DNA of 53,560 bases from Thermoflexales bacterium (lineage in GTDB: Bacteria > Chloroflexota > Anaerolineae > J036 > Brachytrichaceae): the NCBI GenBank assembly GCA_019694215.1, contig JAIBCK010000009.1, positions 1 to 53,560 of the forward strand, read 5' to 3'. Each line of letters opens with the position of its first letter. The first letter of the stretch is position 1. Below are positions 17,977 to 25,510 of the stretch, in pieces. Position numbers and translations under genes: made by a program. The notes under the pieces were generated by a model. The model searched no databases. It saw only the letters and a list, made by a program, of their open reading frames with translations, and was not told where the DNA came from.

Positions 17977-19035
17977 CTACGCACACAGGCTCACGATATC
18001 GCCCAGCACGCCGCTGGCGGTGACCTCCTGGCCGGCACCCCTCCCGCTCACCGCGACCGGGTTGTCGCTGAAATAGCGCGTCGTGAACACCACCACGCTG
18101 TCCGTCGCGCGGATCAGCCCGAGCTTGCTGTCCGGATCCGCACCGGCGAGACCGACCGAACAACGGCCATTCTCGATCTTCGCCGCATAGCGCAGCTTGC
18201 GCCCGCCGGCGGTCAACGCGGCGGCGCGCGCCGCCATTGATGCATCCAACGCATCCACCTCCGCCAGGAAGGCATCGACCGAGAGGGCATCCATCGAGGC
18301 CGGATAAAGCGGCTCGATCGCCACCTCGTCCATCGTCAGCCGATACCCGAGCATGCGGGCCAGGATCAGCGCCTTGCGCGCGGCATCCCGACCACCCAGA
18401 TCCTGGCGCGGGTCAGGCTCGGTGAAGCCGCGCGCCCTGGCCTCGCGCACGGCTGCGCCAAACGGCCGCCCGGCTTCGAGCTGCGCGGAGAGATACGCCA
18501 GCGTCCCACTCAGCGAGCCCTCGATGCGCGTCACGGTGTCATTGCTGTTGAGCAGCGTGTTCAGGGTCGAGATCACCGGCAACGCCGAGCCACAGGTCGT
18601 CTCCCAGCGCGCGCGGCCGTTGGTGATGTCATCCCACCACGCCAGCGGGCCGGCCAGCGGCAGCTTGTTCGCCGTCACGACCCCGCCGCGTGCCTGGCGC
18701 GCGGCGCGGCGCAGCGCCGGCACCGTCGCCTCTCCGGCGGTGGTGTCCACAAGAATGAGATCATCGCCCAACGTAAACGGATCAAGCGCCGGCAGCGCGG
18801 GCGCGTCGTAGCGCTCGAGCGGCAGCCCGGCCGCCTTGCGCGCATCGAAGACGTGCAGGGTCGCATCGGAGAAGCCTTCCGCGGCCAGCACCGCACCGCG
18901 GGTGTCGGCGATGCCGACAATGTTGAGCCTGAGCCCCAGGCGCCGTGCGTGCAGGTCGCGCGCCGCAACGATCTGGCGCGCGAGGGCGCGACCGACCCCA
19001 CCAAACCCGAGCAGGAAGAGAGCTTGTGTTTTCAT
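17977..19035 (-). CDS. hom: homoserine dehydrogenase (no ACT domain)
   Basis: This 352-aa protein reduces aspartate semialdehyde to homoserine. The NAD(P) fold starts FLLGFGGVGRALARQI. The catalytic region has VVTANKLPLAG (lysine of the TANK motif), 'ITNGRARWETTCGSALPVI' and 'EGSLSGTLAYLSAQLEAG', then GFTEPDPRQDLGGRDAARK. It stops near the end of the catalytic domain, so the C-terminal ACT (threonine feedback) domain of typical 430-aa enzymes is missing, as in the homoserine dehydrogenase half of ThrA. The start overlaps the stop of the upstream epimerase by 4 nt (ATGA), implying translational coupling. Confidence 0.93.
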   Translation of the reverse strand: MKTQALFLLGFGGVGRALARQIVAARDLHARRLGLRLNIVGIADTRGAVLAAEGFSDATLHVFDARKAAGLPLERYDAPALPALDPFTLGDDLILVDTTAGEATVPALRRAARQARGGVVTANKLPLAGPLAWWDDITNGRARWETTCGSALPVISTLNTLLNSNDTVTRIEGSLSGTLAYLSAQLEAGRPFGAAVREARARGFTEPDPRQDLGGRDAARKALILARMLGYRLTMDEVAIEPLYPASMDALSVDAFLAEVDALDASMAARAAALTAGGRKLRYAAKIENGRCSVGLAGADPDSKLGLIRATDSVVVFTTRYFSDNPVAVSGRGAGQEVTASGVLGDIVSLCA

Positions 19036-19949
19036 GATGATTTGAAGGCGGCCACCGTGCGCGTCAAGGCCTCGTCAAAGCTGACCTGCGGCGACCAGCC
19101 CAGGTCGGCCCGCGCCCGGGTGGCATCGAGCGCGCTCTCGCGCGCTTCCCCCGCCCGTGCCGGTGCAGTGACGGGTTGATTGGGCAGGCCAAAGCGCTCG
19201 GCCAGGCCGCGATGCAGGGCGTTGATCGAAGTCGCCACGCCGGTCCCGATGTTGTAGATGCCCTGCCCGCGCGCGGCGGCGGCAAGACAGGCGCCGGCGA
19301 TGTCGCCGACATAGATGAAGTCTCGGCGTTGTTCGCCGTCGCCGTAGATCGTGGTGGGGAGGCCGCGGGCCATGCGGTCGGCGAAGATGGCCACCACGCC
19401 CGCCTCGCCGTGGCGGTTCTGGCGCGGGCCAAAGACATTCGCGAAGCGCAAGGCGCAGAAGGCCAGCCCGTGGTTGCGCGCCGCGCTGGCCAGAAAGAAC
19501 TCCCCGCTCAGTTTGGTGACACCATACGGGTCAAGCGGCTGACAGGGCGCGTCCTCGCGCACGGGAAGCACCTCGGGCAGCCCGTAGACCGCCGCCGTCG
19601 AGGCGAAGACGACCTTGCGCGTGCCCACCAGGCGGGCCGCCTCGATGACAGCCAGCGTCCCCAGCACATTGACCTCGGCATATTCGCGCGACTGGAGCAC
19701 GCTCTCGCGGGTGTCGATGCGGGCCGCCAGATGCACGATCACCTCGGGCCGCGTCATGCGCGCCAGCGCAGCAAGGGCCTCTGCGTCGCGGACATCGCCA
19801 ACGGCAAGCGCGGCGTGCGGGTTGACGTTCTCGCGGCGGCCCGTGCTCAGGTCATCAAAGACGAGGACGCGGTCGCCGGCAGCGACGAAGGCGTCGGCGA
19901 CATGGGAGCCAATGAAGCCAGCTCCACCGGTGATCAGGACCGTTTGCAT
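19032..19949 (-). CDS. NAD-dependent epimerase/dehydratase (UDP-glucose 4-epimerase-like)
   Basis: This 305-aa extended short-chain dehydrogenase has the NAD motif GGAGFIG (8-14), catalytic S117 with Y142xxxK146 (YGVTK), the ANVFGPRQ and 'YGDGEQRRDFIYVGDIA' motifs, and NIGTG. GalE-type enzymes interconvert sugar nucleotides for surface polysaccharides; the exact substrate is not readable. Coupling to hom is metabolically unexpected and may only reflect shared transcription. TATCAT ends 10 nt before the ATG, so the leader is a few bases. Confidence 0.88.
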   Translation of the reverse strand: MQTVLITGGAGFIGSHVADAFVAAGDRVLVFDDLSTGRRENVNPHAALAVGDVRDAEALAALARMTRPEVIVHLAARIDTRESVLQSREYAEVNVLGTLAVIEAARLVGTRKVVFASTAAVYGLPEVLPVREDAPCQPLDPYGVTKLSGEFFLASAARNHGLAFCALRFANVFGPRQNRHGEAGVVAIFADRMARGLPTTIYGDGEQRRDFIYVGDIAGACLAAAARGQGIYNIGTGVATSINALHRGLAERFGLPNQPVTAPARAGEARESALDATRARADLGWSPQVSFDEALTRTVAAFKSS

Positions 19950-19959
19950 GGGCGTGGCG

Positions 19960-19965
19960 ATGATA
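19960..19965 (-). promoter_or_regulatory. -10 of epimerase-hom operon
   Basis: TATCAT on the minus strand, 10 nt before the ATG. The surrounding 'atgccgtatcat' also occurs before the membrane-protein gene starting at 21143. Confidence 0.45.
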
Positions 19966-19974
19966 CGGCATGAG

Positions 19975-20276
19975 GTCGTCTTTCGTCATGTGGGCTCATC
20001 ATGCGGGCTCGTCATGCGTCATCCGTCATGCGTTAGGGGTGTCTGCATGGCGGCGGTCCGCCGTCGGCTGTCTCGATTCACAGAAGAACGGAGAAACGAA
20101 GGTAACCGAAGGAACTTATAGGAGGCTTCGCGAGTGCAAGTCCGCTGCGGTCTGCCGTCGGCCGTCTGCGGTCAGCGGTAATCCGCCCCCGCCTGCTTCG
20201 GTCCTCCGTCGTCCGTCGTCGGTCGACCGCCGTCCGCGGTCCGCCGTCCGCCGTCCGCGGTCAGCGGTAATCCGCC
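19975..20276 (+). repeat. heptameric intergenic repeat, copy 2
   Basis: No gene is seen in this 327-nt gap. It contains CGTCATG-type heptamers (20001-20032), GTTAGGGGTGTCTGCATGG, CNGTCNN heptamers, a unique core of about 70 nt ('gattcacagaagaacggaga' onward), then heptamers closing with CGGTAATCCGCC twice (about 20176 and 20266). The second heptamer run (20198-20270) keeps 7-bp register for most of its length. The array ends at the stop codon of the membrane-protein gene. Confidence 0.78.
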
Positions 20277-21143
20277 CTACCCCACCGTCACGGGGATGTC
20301 GACCGGCCCACCGGGCTGCGCGTTGGCCGGGTGAAAGTGACGCCAGACCAGTGTCCACAGCGCGACCACAAAGGCCATCACCGCGCTGCCCAACGCCCAA
20401 AATACCAGTATCGCATCGCCTGACGCGGGCAGACCGGGCAGGGTGTCGCGATCGAGGCGCCCAACGACGTACCACACGAGCAGGGTGAGCACGAAGCTGA
20501 CCACGCCCAGCGCCAGCGTTGTAGCCGGATGCGCCCGCAGCGTCGCCCATGCCGCAGAGATGGCGGATGTCGCCGTGCGCCCATGAAACAAGATCTCGCA
20601 CTGCGCATAGCGCGCGAGCCAACCCGTGAGGGCGGCCACGATCAGCCCGAGAAGGGCCAGCGGTGCCAGCGCGCACAGCACGGACGTGGACAAGCTCAGA
20701 AACGCCGCGGGGGTCAGATTACCCCCGGCCGCCGCGTTGCCGCTTCCGATCACGCCTGCGCCAACGACGACGCCCAACCCGGCGACGAGGGCGAGCGGCA
20801 GCAGGAGCAGCACGCGCATCAGGATCAGTGCTCCAAAGCGTTGGGCGGTATGGCGCAGCGCGCCGCCCAGACCGATCCAATGGTCGATGTCGATCTCCGC
20901 CGCGCGCACCGCAAGCGCGCCTTCTGCGAGCAGCCCGGCCATCCACAGGATGACGTTGAAGACGATGAAGCCACTGGTGCCGGCGGGGTAGATCTCGCGC
21001 TCGGCTGCGCCCAGGGTGAGGTTCTGCGCCACGCCGCTGCCCCACAAGACGAAGAGCCCGAGCAGCAGGTTCAGGAGCATCAGGGGTCCAAGCCGCAGCG
21101 CGCGAATCACAAGGGGACGGGCAGGTTTCGGGAGGCTGGTCAT
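20277..21143 (-). CDS. integral membrane protein, unknown function
   Basis: This 288-aa protein has about six hydrophobic segments, including 'LGPLMLLNLLLGLFVLWGSG', 'LILMRVLLLLPLALVAGLGV' and 'TLALGVVSFVLTLLVWYVVG'. It has no motif that I recognise. Its layout and C-terminal ending (PGGPVDIPVTVG) resemble the next gene (ending PGVPVTVA), so the two are probably distant paralogues of the polytopic DUF4013/GlpQ-membrane-domain kind. TATCAT lies 10 nt before the ATG. Heptameric repeats flank it on both sides. Confidence 0.7.
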   Translation of the reverse strand: MTSLPKPARPLVIRALRLGPLMLLNLLLGLFVLWGSGVAQNLTLGAAEREIYPAGTSGFIVFNVILWMAGLLAEGALAVRAAEIDIDHWIGLGGALRHTAQRFGALILMRVLLLLPLALVAGLGVVVGAGVIGSGNAAAGGNLTPAAFLSLSTSVLCALAPLALLGLIVAALTGWLARYAQCEILFHGRTATSAISAAWATLRAHPATTLALGVVSFVLTLLVWYVVGRLDRDTLPGLPASGDAILVFWALGSAVMAFVVALWTLVWRHFHPANAQPGGPVDIPVTVG

Positions 21144-21153
21144 GGTGCTGATG

Positions 21154-21159
21154 ATGATA
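21154..21159 (-). promoter_or_regulatory. -10 of membrane-protein gene
   Basis: TATCAT on the minus strand, 10 nt before the ATG, in the same local context as the box at 19960-19965. Confidence 0.45.
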
Positions 21160-21164
21160 CGGCA

Positions 21165-21410
21165 TGCGGGCGCGTCATGAAGGTGCGTTATGCGTCATCC
21201 GTCATGCGGGTTCGTCATGCGTCATGCGTCATGCGTTAGGGGTGTCTGCATGGCGGCGGTCGGCGGTCTGCCGTCGGCCGTCTCGATTCACAGAAGAACG
21301 GAGAAACGAAGGTGACCGAAGGAACCTATTGGAGACGTCGCGAGTGCAAGTCGGCTGCGGTCGGCGGTAATCCGCCCAAGCCTGCTTCCGTCCGCCGTCC
21401 GCGTCACACC
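21165..21410 (+). repeat. heptameric intergenic repeat, copy 3
   Basis: Seven-base units of the GCGTCAT type (21185-21234) lead into GTTAGGGGTGTCTGCATGG (21235-21253). CNGTCNN heptamers, the same core as copy 2 ('gattcacagaagaacggaga' onward) and CGGTAATCCGCC follow. Copies 2 and 3 are nearly identical in the core and differ in heptamer number. No gene is seen between 21144 and 21562. Confidence 0.78.
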
Positions 21411-21427
21411 CGCACGGGCGCGGGGGC

Positions 21428-21486
21428 GGGCGAAGCGTCCGCCCAACGTGCGCGCCGACCCAGGTCCCGTGTCGGACGCTTCGCCC
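21428..21486. repeat. GTAG-footed REP-like inverted repeat
   Basis: GGGCGAAGCGTCCG (21428-21441) is the exact reverse complement of CGGACGCTTCGCCC (21473-21486), a 14-bp stem. The foot on the minus strand reads CCCGTAGGGGCG, the same GTAGGGGCG start as the REPs around the RAYT gene, but the rest of the stem differs. More CNGTCNN heptamers follow (about 21520-21550). Confidence 0.6.
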
Positions 21487-21562
21487 CTACGGGCCCGTCC
21501 TGCCACCCGCCCGTGCCGGCTTCCGTCCTCCGTCTTCCGTCGTCGGTCACGTCAATCCGCCC

Positions 21563-22564
21563 CTACGCTACCGTCACCGGCACGCCCGGATTGACCGACG
21601 GGGGCAGCGCGTTGCGCGGCACGTAGGTGCGGTAGATCAGCGTCCACAGCGTGGCGCGATACGCCACCCACAAGCCCATGACGAGCGCCGACAGAATGAT
21701 GACGCCCAGCAGGCCGAGGACGAACAGCACGAGCGCGCCCGGCTGCACACCCTTGTCAATCTGAGAAACCATCAGCACCGTTCCGGGAGCCATCAAGCCA
21801 ACCGCGAAGACGCCAGTGACGAGCGAAATGCCAAGGTTCCCGACAAAGATCAGCACGGACACGACCAGGGTGTCGGCGATGTGGTCCTTGAACATCCGCC
21901 AGCCACAACCAATGGCTTCCGTCGCCCCCGCGCCAGCAAGCATGATCTCGCGGTCGCCAAAGATCTTGATCCAGGTCGTCACGACGCCATAGAGTGCCAA
22001 GATCAACACAACAGGGACGAACAGGCAAAGCATTCCGCTCGCCGCAGCCACGAGCTGCTGCTCCGCCGGTGCACCCCCGCGGGATGTGCTGATGGGCACC
22101 ACCACCAGGGCCACAACAATGAAGAGGATGGCGAAAACAACGATGGTTGGAAGGGCAAGCACAAAGCGCATCCCGAACAACGACTTGAAGCGGGAGGCAC
22201 CGCGCCTGAAGGCCGTCCCAAACCGCATCTGCCCCGTGGCGTCGGCCTCATCGGCGCCGGCGATCAGCCCGCCGTTGGCCATGAGGCTGATCACTGCGAT
22301 CGCCAGGCCAATGAGCAGCAGGACACAGGCCAACGCAAGGATCCCGACGAGCAGTGCCTGCATCTGCGCTTCGGACATCGTCGGCAGGCCGCTCCTGCCC
22401 GTGGACGGCACCGGTGTTGAGGTCGTTGTGCTGTTCGCAGGGAAGCGGACGGAGGTGCTGCCACCGCCCCCCAGTGCGGACAAAAAGCCGAGCACCCACA
22501 GGGCTTTGTGCTTCAAGAGTATCCGCCACGCGCGACCCAGAACATCACCAAGGTTGATTGTCAT
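21563..22564 (-). CDS. integral membrane protein, unknown function
   Basis: This 333-aa protein starts with a short amphipathic segment (GRAWRILLKHKALWVLGFLSA) and a Ser/Thr/Pro linker. About five strong membrane segments follow, including 'LLVGILALACVLLLIGLAIA', 'LALPTIVVFAILFIVVALVV' and 'VLFVLGLLGVIILSALVMGL'. The family resembles polytopic proteins of the DUF7544/GlpQ-membrane-domain kind, but I cannot name it with confidence. Upstream ggag indicates ordinary ribosome binding. It is probably paralogous to the downstream membrane gene. Confidence 0.7.
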   Translation of the reverse strand: MTINLGDVLGRAWRILLKHKALWVLGFLSALGGGGSTSVRFPANSTTTSTPVPSTGRSGLPTMSEAQMQALLVGILALACVLLLIGLAIAVISLMANGGLIAGADEADATGQMRFGTAFRRGASRFKSLFGMRFVLALPTIVVFAILFIVVALVVVPISTSRGGAPAEQQLVAAASGMLCLFVPVVLILALYGVVTTWIKIFGDREIMLAGAGATEAIGCGWRMFKDHIADTLVVSVLIFVGNLGISLVTGVFAVGLMAPGTVLMVSQIDKGVQPGALVLFVLGLLGVIILSALVMGLWVAYRATLWTLIYRTYVPRNALPPSVNPGVPVTVA

Positions 22565-22641
22565 GATTCACACTCCACCGGTAGTCTACGTGATAACGAA
22601 AGAAGCGTTGCGCCGCAGTGGGCGCTTGCACCGGCTTCGCG

Positions 22642-24192
22642 TCACTCCCACTCGATCGTCGCAGGGGGCTTGCTGGTGATGTCGTAGACCACGCGGTTGA
22701 TGCCGGGCACCTCGTTGACGATGCGGCTGCTGATCGTCGCCAGCACGTCGGAGGGCAGGCGCGCCCAATCCGCGGTCATGAAGTCGTCGGTCGTGACCGC
22801 CCGCAGCGCGCACACCTCGTGGTAGGTCCGGCCATCGCCCATCACGCCGACCGAGCGGACCGGCAGGAGGACGACAAAGGCCTGCGACGTGGCCCGCATT
22901 AGGCCCGCGCGCGCCAGCTCGGCCTGCGCAATGGCATCCGCGGCCCGCAGACGCTCGACGCGCTCCCAGGTCACCTCGCCGAGGCAGCGCACCGCCAGCC
23001 CCGGCCCGGGAAAGGGCTGTCGCCACACCAGCGCCTCGGGCAGACCAAGCTCGACGCCCAGCGCACGAACTTCATCCTTGAACAACATCCGCAGCGGTTC
23101 GAGCAGGTCGAACTGCATGTCGGCCGGCAGCCCGCCGACGTTGTGATGGGTCTTGATCTTCGCCGCGGATTGCCGCTCCGGCCCGCGCGACTCGATGACA
23201 TCCGGATACAGCGTGCCCTGCGCCAGAAAGGCGCGCCCCTGCGTCGCGGCAGGCAACCCGGCCAGCGTCTCCTCGAAGACGCGCACAAAGCGATGGCCAA
23301 TGCGCCGGCGCTTCTCCTCCGGGTCGGACACGCCAGCGAGGTCGCTGAGAAAGGCCTCGCTCGCATTGACGGCAATGAGCCGGATGCCAAGGCTCTCCCG
23401 AAATGTCTTGACAACTTGCTCGCCTTCGTTGTGCCGGAGCAGCCCGGTGTCCACGAACACGCAGGTTAGCGCATCGCCCACGGCGCGATGAATGAGGGCG
23501 GCCGCGACCGCCGAGTCGACGCCGCCGGACAGACCACAGATCACCGGCCGCGCACCCACGCGCGCGCGGATCGTCGCGATGCCCTCCTCGACGATGTTGC
23601 CGGCCGTCCAGGTGCGCCCGCAGCCGCAGACCTCGTGCACAAAGGCCTCGATCAACGCCCGGCCTCGCGGGGTGTGATTGACCTCCGGGTGAAACTGAAG
23701 GCCATACAGGCGGCGCGCCTCGTCGGCCATTGCGGCGATGGGCGTGCTGCTGCTCGTCCCGGTCGCGACAAATCCCGGCGGCAGCACGACGACGGAATCG
23801 CCATGGCTCATCCATACCTGCACGGTCTCCGTGTCGCGTGGCCATAGCCCGCTCCGGGCGAGCGCGACTTCCGCCGCGCCATACTCGCGCTGCGCCGCCG
23901 GCGCGACGCTGCCTCCCAGCGCGCGGGCAAGAAGCTGCATGCCGTAGCAAATGCCAAGGACGGGCAGGCCTGCCGCGAGGACGTGCGCGGGCAGCGTCGG
24001 CGCGCCCGCGTCATACACGCTGTTCGGCCCGCCCGACAGGATCAGCCCGCGCGGGGCGAAGGCCTGCAACCGCTCGGCCGGCGCATCCCAGGGAAAGAGC
24101 TCGCAATACACGCCCGCCTCCCGCACGCGCCGCGCGATCAGCTGGGAGAACTGAGACCCAAAATCGAGGATGGCGATTCGATCGACGCTCAT
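22642..24192 (-). CDS. guaA: GMP synthase (glutamine-hydrolysing)
   Basis: This 516-aa enzyme converts XMP to GMP. The N-terminal class I glutamine amidotransferase has nucleophile C82 (GICYG) with H168 and E170 in FHPEV. The ATP-pyrophosphatase domain has the P-loop SGGVDS (222-227). The dimerisation domain carries RPFPGPGL-like '[17 protein letters not shown]' and the family ending KPPATIEWE. Length is typical. A GATAAT box lies 10 nt before the ATG, back to back with the promoter of the coiled-coil gene. Confidence 0.96.
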   Translation of the reverse strand: MSVDRIAILDFGSQFSQLIARRVREAGVYCELFPWDAPAERLQAFAPRGLILSGGPNSVYDAGAPTLPAHVLAAGLPVLGICYGMQLLARALGGSVAPAAQREYGAAEVALARSGLWPRDTETVQVWMSHGDSVVVLPPGFVATGTSSSTPIAAMADEARRLYGLQFHPEVNHTPRGRALIEAFVHEVCGCGRTWTAGNIVEEGIATIRARVGARPVICGLSGGVDSAVAAALIHRAVGDALTCVFVDTGLLRHNEGEQVVKTFRESLGIRLIAVNASEAFLSDLAGVSDPEEKRRRIGHRFVRVFEETLAGLPAATQGRAFLAQGTLYPDVIESRGPERQSAAKIKTHHNVGGLPADMQFDLLEPLRMLFKDEVRALGVELGLPEALVWRQPFPGPGLAVRCLGEVTWERVERLRAADAIAQAELARAGLMRATSQAFVVLLPVRSVGVMGDGRTYHEVCALRAVTTDDFMTADWARLPSDVLATISSRIVNEVPGINRVVYDITSKPPATIEWE

Positions 24193-24202
24193 GGCGCGGA
24201 GG

Positions 24203-24222
24203 ATTATCGCATTTGCTACACT
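24203..24222. promoter_or_regulatory. divergent promoters of guaA and coiled-coil gene
   Basis: Minus-strand GATAAT (24203-24208) precedes guaA by 10 nt. Plus-strand TGCTACACT (extended -10, hexamer 24217-24222) precedes the ATG at 24229 by exactly 6 nt. The two start codons are only 36 nt apart. Confidence 0.6.
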
Positions 24223-24228
24223 TGCTGG

Positions 24229-25500
24229 ATGGAGATCAACCAGCTCTCGCAGCTCGTCACCTACGTGGACGCCGAGCGCCGCAAGGACCGCCAGGCGCTC
24301 ATTCAGCTGCAGGAACGCGTCGAGGGCCTGCTGCGCGAGCTCGAAGCGCGCACCCGCTACGCCAACCAGCTCGAGGCGACGGTCAACGACCTCAAGCTCC
24401 AGGTGCAGCGCCTGAGCGGCTGGCAGACCGGCATCGAGCAGCTGCGCGCGGAGTTTGGCTCCTCCGTCGAACGCATCGAGGATCAGCGCGGCAAGGCGGA
24501 GCGCGAAAGCGCCCGCGTTCGGCAGATCGAAATTGAGTCTCTGGTGCGACAGCTCAACGAGCTGCGCAAGGAAGTCAAGCCCTATGGCAACTATGCCGAA
24601 AGCCTCGAAGTGCGGCGCCAGGAGGACGCCCGGCTGGCCGAGCTGATCGGGCGCACCCAGTTGCAGGTCACCGACCTCGACCGTCGCCTGGAATCCCCGG
24701 GCCAGAGCATCGCGTATCTCGAGGAGCAGCGCCGCCAGGACAACAAGCGCATCCTCGCGCTCGAACAGGAGCTGTCCGACGCGCGCCGGCGCATGGAGAC
24801 CTTTCCACCCCAGCTTTTGTTGTTGGACGAGGCAGTGCGTCGCAAGACAACCGAGATCGAGGACGCCGCCAAGCTGCTCGAAGCCCAGGGCCAGGTGATC
24901 GAATCACAGCGCGTCTCGGACATCCGCCGCGAGCGGCAGTTCGCCGAATACGCCGAGATGGTCGAGCAGCTCAAGGAGCGCTCCACGGCCGTCGCCGCCC
25001 AGGTGATCGGGTTCACCCAGATGCGCGAGGAGGTCCGCCGGGCGTTGTCGGATGTGCCCGAGATCGAAGGCCGCCTCGAAGCCCGTTTCAACGAGCTGGC
25101 CGAAATCGTGCGCGACAACATCGACCGCACCAAGCGCATCTCGGACGAATTTCACGACACGATCGAGAAGGAATGGAAGGCCTTCGCGGTGTCGCAGGAT
25201 GAGCAGTGGGCGGAGCGCGACCGCCGCGGCGCGGACCTCAACCCGCGCCTGGAGACGCTCGAGGAAGCCGTCGCTCGCCTACCGCTTCAGATCAACCCGC
25301 TCTACGAGATGTTCGAAGCGTGGGCCAAGGCGTATGCCGAAACCGGACGCGCCTGGCTCGTCCAGAGCAACAAGGCCCTCGACGAGGCCCGCACCGCCGT
25401 CCCGAGCGATGTCAAGCTCTCACGTCGTCAGCGCAAGAAGATCGAGGCGCAGCGCCAGGAGCCGGGCGATGAGCCCGCCGACCCGGACCTGATCACGTGA
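24229..25500 (+). CDS. long coiled-coil protein, unknown function
   Basis: This 423-aa soluble protein is almost wholly charged heptad-like helix: '[20 protein letters not shown]', the Arg/Glu-rich middle, '[20 protein letters not shown]' and so on. There is no signal peptide, membrane segment or ATPase motif. The C-terminus is basic then acidic ([14 protein letters not shown]). I do not recognise a family; SMC-like hits to such sequences are usually compositional. The start is ATG 24229 ([13 protein letters not shown]), 6 nt after a TACACT box. It ends 10 nt before selB, so the two are probably cotranscribed. Confidence 0.8.
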   Translation: MEINQLSQLVTYVDAERRKDRQALIQLQERVEGLLRELEARTRYANQLEATVNDLKLQVQRLSGWQTGIEQLRAEFGSSVERIEDQRGKAERESARVRQIEIESLVRQLNELRKEVKPYGNYAESLEVRRQEDARLAELIGRTQLQVTDLDRRLESPGQSIAYLEEQRRQDNKRILALEQELSDARRRMETFPPQLLLLDEAVRRKTTEIEDAAKLLEAQGQVIESQRVSDIRRERQFAEYAEMVEQLKERSTAVAAQVIGFTQMREEVRRALSDVPEIEGRLEARFNELAEIVRDNIDRTKRISDEFHDTIEKEWKAFAVSQDEQWAERDRRGADLNPRLETLEEAVARLPLQINPLYEMFEAWAKAYAETGRAWLVQSNKALDEARTAVPSDVKLSRRQRKKIEAQRQEPGDEPADPDLIT

Positions 25501-25510
25501 ACGCCCGCGC

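Noticed and set aside
23983-24228. N-terminal extension of the coiled-coil protein up to 23983
   Set aside because: It would overlap guaA on the opposite strand and encodes an Arg/Pro-rich shadow. The ATG at 24229 has a -10 box at the leaderless distance.
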